Assembly (NCBI GenBank): GCA_039798265.1
Contig: JBDKGH010000048.1
Location: forward strand, 1 to 16,917
From: JBDKGH01 sp039798265
GTDB lineage: Bacteria > Bacteroidota > Bacteroidia > Flavobacteriales_D > Sanyastnellaceae
Direction of reading: 5' to 3'
DNA length: 16,917 bases
Shown here: piece by piece, positions 1 to 8,100 of the stretch
Layout: each line of letters begins with the position of its first letter
Numbering within the stretch: position 1 is the stretch's first letter
Position numbers and translations under genes: made by a program
The notes under the pieces: generated by a model
The model's database searches: none
What the model saw: the letters and a program-made list of their open reading frames with translations, nothing else
Told to the model about the DNA's origin: nothing

Positions 1-112
1 CCTTTTATCCTTTCATCCTTTTATCCTTTTATCCTTTTACCCTTTCATCCTTTTATCCTTTTACCCTTTTATCCTTTTATCCTTTTATCCTTTTACCCTT
101 TCATCCTTCCAT
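1..112. repeat. 8-bp tandem repeat (CCTTTTAT family), 14 units
   Basis: Fourteen consecutive 8-base units fill the left edge and probably continue outside the window. Unit types are CCTTTTAT (A), CCTTTCAT (B), CCTTTTAC (C) and a last degenerate CCTTCCAT (D). The order is A B A A C B A C A A A C B D, so the block AACB recurs seven units (56 bp) apart, which suggests duplication of multi-unit blocks as well as single-unit slippage. All variation is T/C at three positions. The unit length is not a multiple of three and no convincing reading frame crosses it, so it looks non-coding. It ends about 118 bp before the preferred start of the persulfide dioxygenase gene. It has no spacers, so it is not a CRISPR array. 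Confidence 0.95.
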
Positions 113-229
113 CTCACGGCTAACACTGATATCAATCAGCCGCTTTGGTGACTTTGGTAACAGAGAAGGAATGCAATGAAATCGGAAGTTTGTGGTGATA
201 ATGATATTCACGCACAATATTTCCTCAGT

Positions 230-1648
230 ATGAAAGTCGAACAGATTTATACAAATTGCATCGCTCATGCGGCTTATTACATTCAAAGCAATGGCGAGGC
301 AGCTATTTTCGATCCACTTCGCGAAGTGCAACCTTACCTCGATCGCGCTCAAAAGGATAATGCGAAAATTAAATACGTTTTTGAAACACACTTTCATGCG
401 GACTTCGTTTCCGGACATTTGGATCTCATGAATAAGACGGGAGCTGAAATTGTTTTCGGTCCTACGGCAATACCGGCCTATATGGCTACCATTGCAGAGG
501 ATAATCAATTATTTAAAATTGGCGACATTACCATCAAAGTACTTCACACTCCTGGTCATACCATGGAGAGCACATGCTATTTATTGATCAATGAAGAGGG
601 CAAAGAAGAAGCGATTATCACGGGCGATACATTGTTCATCGGCGATGTGGGTCGTCCTGATTTGGCTCAGCATGTTATCGCAGATTTGACGGAGGAAAAG
701 TTGGCTGCTCATTTATTCGATTCGCTTCGCAATAAAATTATGCCGCTAGCCGATGATTTAATCGTTTATCCCAATCACGGTGCTGGTAGCGCCTGTGGAA
801 AACGGATGAGCAAAGAAACAACTGATACATTAGGTAATCAGAAAAAGACCAACTATGCGTTGAATCCCGCTTTGTCGAAAGAAGAGTTTGTGAAAGTGCT
901 ACTCGATGGCCTGATGCCGCCTCCAGTATATTTCCCGCATAATGTAATCATGAACATTAAAGGATACGATAGTTTCGATCATGTAAAGGAACAAGGTATG
1001 AGAGCTCTTTCTCCGGCAGAGTTTGAAACAGTGGCCAACGAATTGGGCGCTATCATTATCGATACACGCGATGCGCAAACCTTTGCCAAAGCTTTTATTC
1101 CCAATTCAATTAACATAGGCATCGACGGTAGTTTTGCTACGTGGGTAGGCACCGTAGTGCGCGATGTACAACAAAATCTGCTCATTGTAGCGGAAGAGGG
1201 CAGGGAAGAGGAGGTGATTACTCGACTAGCTCGCGTGGGTTTTGATCACGCCTTGGGCTATTTGAATGGTGGCATCGAATCATGGATGGCAGCTGGCAAA
1301 GAGATAGATCAAATCGAATCGGTAGGCAATGAGCAGTTGGTCGAGTTGATGTCAAAAGAAACGATTCATTTCCTAGACGTTCGCAAGGCAAGTGAATATA
1401 GCAGTGAGCACATCGTTGATGCGGTCAACGCTCCTTTGGACTATTTTAATGATTCGATGTCGGCCATCGACAAATCGAAAACCTACTATGTGCATTGCGC
1501 TGGCGGTTATCGTTCGATGGTGTTTATTTCCATTCTTCGTTCTCGAGGATTTGAAAACCTGATTGATGTGAAGGGAGGAATGAATGAGTTAAAAAAAATG
1601 AGTGAATTGAAACTGACCGATTACGTTTGTCCTACAACACTTTTGTAA
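230..1648 (+). CDS. CstB-like persulfide dioxygenase-rhodanese fusion (MBL-fold hydrolase)
   Basis: A 472-residue cytoplasmic enzyme predicted to oxidise glutathione- or other low-molecular-weight persulfides to sulfite/thiosulfate, detoxifying sulfide. The N-terminal metallo-beta-lactamase domain of the ETHE1/persulfide dioxygenase type carries H54-x-H56-x-D58, H106/H110 in HTPGHT, D133 in TGDTLF and H183 in PNHGAG; H54, H110 and D133 are the expected mononuclear iron ligands. C189 in GSACGK may correspond to the reactive MBL-domain Cys of CstB. A first rhodanese-like domain (~260-365) lacks the catalytic Cys (the loop reads AEEGREEE), so it is a pseudo-rhodanese. The second (~368-465) has the active loop HCAGGYRS with C423. 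The order MBL, pseudo-rhodanese, active rhodanese is that of Staphylococcus CstB. I chose ATG 230 because the family begins MKVEQIYTNC. ATG 176 is in frame, preceded by GAAGGA at a good distance, and would add 18 residues. Confidence 0.93.
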   Translation: MKVEQIYTNCIAHAAYYIQSNGEAAIFDPLREVQPYLDRAQKDNAKIKYVFETHFHADFVSGHLDLMNKTGAEIVFGPTAIPAYMATIAEDNQLFKIGDITIKVLHTPGHTMESTCYLLINEEGKEEAIITGDTLFIGDVGRPDLAQHVIADLTEEKLAAHLFDSLRNKIMPLADDLIVYPNHGAGSACGKRMSKETTDTLGNQKKTNYALNPALSKEEFVKVLLDGLMPPPVYFPHNVIMNIKGYDSFDHVKEQGMRALSPAEFETVANELGAIIIDTRDAQTFAKAFIPNSINIGIDGSFATWVGTVVRDVQQNLLIVAEEGREEEVITRLARVGFDHALGYLNGGIESWMAAGKEIDQIESVGNEQLVELMSKETIHFLDVRKASEYSSEHIVDAVNAPLDYFNDSMSAIDKSKTYYVHCAGGYRSMVFISILRSRGFENLIDVKGGMNELKKMSELKLTDYVCPTTLL

Positions 1649-1668
1649 TTTTTTTGTGCTCAATCCAC

Positions 1669-1676
1669 TATTTTTG
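1669..1676 (+). promoter_or_regulatory. Candidate Bacteroidetes -7 box (TATTTTTG)
   Basis: TATTTTTG matches the TAnnTTTG -7 consensus and ends 4 bases before the ATG at 1681. The TTG triplets upstream (1643-1645 and 1654-1656) give spacings of 23 and 12 bases, neither ideal. If used, transcription would begin at or within the start codon and the mRNA would be leaderless. Equally, the small gene may simply be co-transcribed with the dioxygenase 32 bp upstream, since no terminator lies between them. Confidence 0.35.
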
Positions 1677-1680
1677 GAGC

Positions 1681-2103
1681 ATGAATAAAAAGGTCTATTT
1701 CATTTTATGGTTATCCGTATTTGGTATGGTGGGATCTTCTTGCGGACTTCGCGCATATAGAGCCCAAGCTAAGGAAGCAGCCATCATCTATTCGCCTTCA
1801 TCAGGAAACGAAAAAGATTTTTCTATAGCTAAAAGCTTTTGCCTTGATGATGATACTTCCATCATAAAAATAAATACGGCCGGGATTACTGTTACTCAGT
1901 TTCAATTATTGAATCGATGGGGACAACCCGTAATGACCACGAAAGGTGCTGAGTTTATTCCTGCAAAAATGTTCCCTGTTCCTCCTGCTTCCATGTCCGA
2001 AATGGGAGCAATGACTTGGAGGTTAAGTTGGGTAAATGGCAGTGGCGCGAAAAACTATGTTCAAGGGAATATCAACTACTTGGGCACTAAGTGCAAAAAA
2101 TAG
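1681..2103 (+). CDS. Small exported/lipoprotein-like protein of unknown function
   Basis: 140 residues. I do not recognise a family. The N-terminus has a short basic start (MNKK), a hydrophobic stretch (YFILWLSVFGMV) and GSSC, so it has a secretion signal and may be a lipoprotein with the lipidated Cys at residue 21, although the lipobox is not canonical. The mature part includes FQLLNRWGQPVMTT, then a Met/Pro-rich loop and MTWRLSWVN followed by a short strand-like end. NRWGQxV and the spaced W-x-L pattern resemble the core of T9SS type B (CHU_C) sorting domains, but the hallmark VPNxFTPNGDG start is absent. Two Cys (C54 and C138) could pair after export. I chose ATG 1681 rather than 1627 because the longer form overlaps the upstream gene and buries the signal peptide. 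The next gene starts 96 bp downstream. Confidence 0.75.
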   Translation: MNKKVYFILWLSVFGMVGSSCGLRAYRAQAKEAAIIYSPSSGNEKDFSIAKSFCLDDDTSIIKINTAGITVTQFQLLNRWGQPVMTTKGAEFIPAKMFPVPPASMSEMGAMTWRLSWVNGSGAKNYVQGNINYLGTKCKK

Positions 2104-2139
2104 GTGGTTAATAGAGGCGAAACACGTTGATTACCTTAG

Positions 2140-2154
2140 GGATAAAAGGGTAAA
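2140..2154 (+). repeat. Isolated inverted copy of the left-edge 8-bp repeat
   Basis: The 15 bases GGATAAAAGGGTAAA are the exact reverse complement of bases 60-74 inside the tandem repeat at the left edge, that is, almost two units in opposite orientation. They sit in the 96-bp gap before the giant secreted protein gene. Confidence 0.6.
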
Positions 2155-2169
2155 TTGTCGTAAATTTAC
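2150..2169. promoter_or_regulatory. Inverted repeat before the giant adhesin-like gene
   Basis: The arms GTAAATT (2150-2156) and AATTTAC (2163-2169) are perfectly complementary around a 6-base spacer. The right arm overlaps TAAATTTA (2161-2168), which resembles a Bacteroidetes -7 box with the last base changed. No TTG lies 17-23 bases upstream. The repeat could be an operator over a weak promoter or an RNA hairpin in the leader. A further near-palindrome (one mismatched pair, TCTAGA core) lies at 2175-2190. Confidence 0.4.
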
Positions 2170-2199
2170 ACCCGCTTAATCTAGACTAAGACCGAATTC

Positions 2200-5100
2200 A
2201 TGCCTCAACTTTATACGTCTCGTGTTGTCCTCTTTTTATGCCTATTCTTGATAACTAACTTATTGTTGGGTCAGAACTGCATACAAGTTGGTACGAGTAC
2301 GAATCTCAGTACACTACTAGCCAATAACCTTTCCAACTGCGGTGCTGGCAGTACCATCAACGTAACCAATGGTGGAACTACGGGTATTGCTAATGGTAAT
2401 AATGTTACAACAGTGACCGCAACAGCTGGAGGTACCCTCACTGTTCAGATCGTCAATAATAACAACAATCCATGCGGACAGCCCATTACTATACCTGTAA
2501 TCAATTCGTCATTTACTTCTACTGCTGCGAGTAGTTGCTTTACCGTAAACCTCACTGCTGCGGGGGGAAATCCAGCAGGCTGTACCTATTCTTATTTTAT
2601 CGATGGACAATGGGTGGCGGCTAGTGCTTCTGGTAGTCTTTCCTACACGTTCAATAGCGGTGGTACTTTCCCCGTAAGACTGCGTGTTACCTGTGGTAGT
2701 TGTGTTTTTCAAAGTGCTGTATCCAACGTTACGGTGAATGGGGTGATTCCTACCTTGTCTTTTCAAGGGGATACTTATTTGGAAACGGTGCCTGTTACCA
2801 ATTTGGAGCCTTTACCAACGCCCACACAGGAAAGCAACAATACTAATGTATTAGCCTATTGCGTCTATTTTGATCCCGGAGTAACGAATAACCAATTTCC
2901 GTTGACCTTTACTGATGGCAGTCCTGCTGCAACTGGCATCACGAATTATACGGTGGTGTACGACGGCAACCAAGTGTATAATTCGAATACAGCTCCTTCG
3001 AACATTGCTGTATCTCCAGTGCCTACCACGGATGGTTATCATACCTTGAGCTATTCGATTACCGCTAACGGCTGCACCTCCATAGAGATTTACCAAATTT
3101 ATATTGCTGAGAATACTCCGCTGAATATGTCTTTGACACCCTCGAGCGGCTTCATTTGTATCAATAGCAATGTCAATTTTTCTGTTCCTTCGGATTTTAT
3201 AAATTATCCTGCTGGTACAGAAATCACAATGGTCGTGGCTTGTAATGCTACGCTCTCCGCACCGCTAGATACGTTGTACACTCAAACATGGTCAGACCCA
3301 TCTCTTGTTCCTTCGGTTATTTCATGGTCGCCCAACAGAGGTAGTTGCGGATGCACGAATAATAATTTTTATGTTTTTGCCTACGCTAGTAATCCATGCT
3401 ATCCGTCCACTGCGCCAGGTATTAATCCATTTACGGTGCAAGATTCAAAGGCGGATTTTCCTTTTTTGCCTAGCTATTGTCAAGGTAGTTACACCTTTAC
3501 TTGGCCAACTGCAGGCAACTGCGGTGGTACGCATGCTTGGCAATTGACGAGCCCTTCTGGCGTAGTCACCAACTTGGGTAACCCTGGTGCTACCTCCGTC
3601 ACCGCTAATTTTAATGCTCCCGGTACATGGACACTCACACATACGGTCAATACAGCTAACTGCGGTAGTGATACGTTTACCGCTACGATTTGTGTGAGCG
3701 ATAACGTAGCGGGAAATGTCAATTGGGGAAGTTATACCACTGGCGCAAGTGTCTGTTTATCTGGGGCAAGTGTCACCCTTAATCCTGTTTACACTCTTAC
3801 ATCACTGCCTCCATGTCCGGGGCAAGTCATTACCTATAACTGGTCTGTAACCACTACAGCATGCAGCGCTTGTGATAATGCCTCTCCTTGTTTTACGATC
3901 ACTGGAAATGGAACGCCCAATCCAACGATCGTATTAACCTGTGCCTGTAATTACACCATTACTTGTTCTGTAACGGGCTGCGGCACGGACACAGAGACTT
4001 TATCTCTTTCGCTGGTTGCTCCACCCATTATTACCTCATCAACAATTTGCACCACTAATTGTCTCGGGCAAAATTGGTCTCCTTCTTCATGCATCACTGT
4101 TAACTCGTGTAATGGTATTGCACCATTAGCGAGCACCTTCACTTACAACAGTGTTGTGTACAACTGGTCTGATTTTATCACCTTTCCTTCCTCAGGTAAC
4201 TATCCTATTGTTTTAACCTCTTCTTCTACGGTAACTGTAGGACTGTGCTCTTCTACACAGAGCATAACAGTGGTGGCAACACCACCGCCAACACCTTCCA
4301 TTGCGGGGCCTACACAAGTGTGCGTGGGTTCTCCGTTTTCGCTTACTGCCAATGCTTGCGCTGGTGTGGGCCAATGGACACAAGGTTCAACTCCCATTTC
4401 AGCCCCCACCAATGTGACCATGCCGGGCAGCGCGCTCAACTATACATACAGTTGCACCGTAGGTGGTTGTGTAGGATCCGCTAGTTATACCGTAACTCCC
4501 TATCCCACATTTGCTGTTGCGATTAATGGTCCATCCACTGCTTGTTCGAACCTTCCTCCCCAACTTACAGCCAACGTCACAGGAACGGCTACTCCAGCAA
4601 GTTATGTGTGGACAGAGAACACCAACGTAGTAGCAGGAGCAACCACAGCTTCGTATAACGATCCCTCTTTCACGACAACTACCACATATGGTGTTACCGT
4701 TACTTCTACCAATGGCTGCGCGGCATCGGCAACATTGCCCGTTACCATTCAAAATGCTCCAATATTAAACTGCGGTAATTTGAGTTTTTGTGAAACGGAT
4801 GTCAATCAAGGCATCACTTTTTCATCCATTCTCAGTTGGGCCTCTGGTTCGGTAAGCACGGCAACGTGGACAGTGAGTAATGGGACAACGAGCTACAATG
4901 TTCCCGCCGGAAGCAGCTCTGTGACGGTAGGACAACTGCTCACTTTTTTTGGTAACCTGACGGCTACAACGACGTTCACCCTGACCTATTCAATTACAAG
5001 TGCGGCCACTAACTGTGTTTATACAGCAAACTGCACCTTTACCATTATAGCAGAAGCTACAACTCAGCAATCAGCCACTGCTTGTGTTGGTCAAACGCTC

Positions 5101-8100
5101 ACCCTTACCCCGCTTGGAACAGGCACCTGGTCGTGGATCACACCACCTCCTGTTACAACATCCGGAGCGTCAGGAAATATCTTCAACTTTACGCCTCAAG
5201 CAGGTGATGCTGGTGGCCCTTATGTTTTGTTGTTTAATTCAGGTTGCCAGGATACGGAATATAGCATAACCGTTGGCAACATAGCAGTGGTGATTGATGA
5301 CACTACTAACCCAACTATTTGTAGCGGAGGAGCGGTTTCTGTTACCGCTTTGCCTACTCCAGCAACCAATATTCAAAGCATCGCTTGGACCACTTCTCCT
5401 AACTTGGGCACTGGAAGCAATGCTCAATTCAATTTGACGAACGTTACGCAAAATGTTACGTTGAGCGTGCTCATCACTAACACGTTGGGATGCACTGGTA
5501 CCGCAACTTACGCTGTAACTATTGATGCTCCTCCGGTATTGCAAACAACAACGCTGTCACCTTATTACTGCGAAACTAGTACAGCTTCTATTGCCTTAAA
5601 TGGATTGCTTACCCAAAATGGAAGCCCTGCTAATGGCGTAAACTGGACTTTTTGTGATCAACCTATCGTAGGGACTTCATTTAATATTCAAGATGTTCCT
5701 AACTATTGTGGTGCGGTCAATGCTGATGTAAATGATTCTTTAGAATACACCTTTACCAGCGCTGCAGGATGCGTGTATAGTGGATTTTATCTGATTCAAA
5801 TCGATGATCAAAGTATTACCAACGATACCCGAACGATATGCGCGAATGCTCAATTGACAATCACAGGTATTCCCGCTGCTACTTGGAATACAACAGCATT
5901 ACCTGCAGGAGGAAGCCTTTCAACCACGGGTGGTAATTTTGTTTGGACTCCTGCGCCTGCCAATGCCGGCGGGCCCTATAGCATTACCTATAACAGCGGT
6001 TGTTCGCAAACGATTTATGCGATTACCGTTCAGCATTTTGACATTGATGTGATCACTAGTGATCCCTTAATTTGTCCGAATGCCTCAGCCAATCTATCGG
6101 TTAATATTACCAATTCTAATGTGAGTGGATATACCTATGAATGGCATCAGGGAAGCCTCGCAGGTGCCCTTCTTGGTGCTGGGGCTACGCAATCTGTTTC
6201 GCCAACTGTTGCCACCAATTATTATGTCATAGTTTCTACGACCAATTGCTCGAGGAATGATAACGTATCCGTAAGTGTAGAAGGTGTTCCCACATTTAAT
6301 AATGGCTTGGCACCTCAGTATTGCGAAACCATCGATCAAACCATCAATTTGGCTCCGTTAGTTACTTTTCCTGCAGCGCAAATTCAATCTTCTCAGTGGT
6401 CTTTATGCTCGAATACCATTAGCGGCAATTCGGTTACTGTTTTTAATGCCGTGAACTGGTGTGGCCCTATCAATGCGGATGATTGTTTCGACTTGGCCTA
6501 TACCATGACCACAACCAATCAATGTACGCATACACATACCTTTTCCTTGTGCATTCAAAATGAAACGGAAACCACCACTCCGCATCACTTGTGTGAAGGA
6601 AGCACTTTATCGCTTACTGGAATAGGAAACTGGATCAATGTAAGTTTACCACCTGGATCGCCTAGTTCGGCAAACAATCAAAATGGCTTTGTTTGGAATA
6701 CCACTACTGCACAAGGTGGAGGTCCATATACATTGGAATACAATAATGGATGTAGCGCAACATATCATCAAATTACAGTTCACGAAACGCCTATTATTGA
6801 TGTTACCGTTCCGGATCCTGCATTGTGTTTGCAACAAACCACTGCCGTTAATTCTATTCCATTTATCGCCCAAAGCTGGAGTTATACCTACGTCAATCCT
6901 GCGGGTACCTTGGCGCTAGCCTCCAATGCGCCATACACTGTTTTTGACCCAAGTGCGCTGGGTATCACCAACACCGCAGCTGGACAAATTTGCTTACATG
7001 CTGAAAATGTTTATGCCGTTACTACACCAGCACTCGTTTGTGCAGTAGATGATTGCGCTAACGTGGATATTCATAATGTCCCTGCTTTTCCAATCGTCCC
7101 CGCTGTGCTTTGTTATCAAGAGCCATTTCAACTGACACCCTGCTCTGGTACATTCGACGATTTTGAATTGGATTTTAATGGAACCGTTTACTCTAACTGT
7201 CCTGTTACTGTGAGCAATCTAACAGATCAACAGAATTACACGTTGACTTTAATCTATGGTGGAACAGACTTGTGTGAGGTGTCCACCACCGGATCTTTAG
7301 ATATTGCGCAGCCATTGATCGCCGATATGACCGTAAGTTCCGACCCATGTTCGGGAGAGGCCAATTTGTTTTTGGATATTACTTCAGGAGAAAATTACAC
7401 CATTGACCTGAATGCCGATGCAGCACTTCAATCAGGTTCAACGATGGTGGATGGAAGTAATCCGGTGCTTTTCAATACCGCTCCATTGGCTAGTGATTTC
7501 TTATTTCCAATAACAGTGACTATCGCTAATTCCTGCGAGAGTATTGATCTTACGGATGATTACCAGTTTATACACCCGCCGGTGATTGTCATCGATTATA
7601 TTCAGCAGACCATTATTTGCAGTGGTGAAGAAGTGCAGTTTACCATCAATGAAAATGCGGCGAATGCCACCGATTATATTGATGAAGTTTTTTGGGATTA
7701 TGGCAATGGAACAACCGAAACATTGGCCAACACAAGTTATCCTGACCCTATTATTTATGAGGCATTGGGCGTTACGCAAACCTATAATATATCGGCCACC
7801 GCGTCTAATCAATGCGGTTCTTATACGTCGACCACAGAAGTGACTGTTTATCCGGTGGATGTTTCCATTGTGCTACCTCCACTAGAAAATGTATGTCCTG
7901 GATCGGTAATAGATCTTTCTGGTGTTCAGATAACAGGCACTTATGTTGATGAAACCATCACCTTTGCTCCGAACTCGAATATTGCTGCTATTGCATATCC
8001 AACGCTTTGGCAAGTGCCTGTAAACGCAGCGCCTGGGCCGGTAGTTCTTACTTATGAAATAGAAGGTTGTTCTATTACTTCTGACCAAAGCTTCTTTAAC

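Noticed and set aside
1..112. CRISPR array
   Set aside because: Units are 8 bp, directly adjacent, with no spacers.
113..145. Hairpin-like sequence (CTGAT-ATCA-ATCAG with outer CGGCT/AGCCG) after the repeat
   Set aside because: The stem is short and has no T run; arms overlap each other. Not convincing as a terminator.
176..229. Longer start for the persulfide dioxygenase
   Set aside because: The extension MKSEVCGDNDIHAQYFLS is not part of the family; conserved sequence begins at ATG 230. Because GAAGGA precedes ATG 176, it is kept only as an alternative.
101..508. Minus-strand open frame of 135 codons over the 5' part of the dioxygenase gene
   Set aside because: It is antisense to a strongly conserved enzyme, has no recognisable domain and runs into the tandem repeat.
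1627..1680. Longer start for the small exported protein
   Set aside because: It overlaps the end of the upstream gene and places the signal peptide internally.
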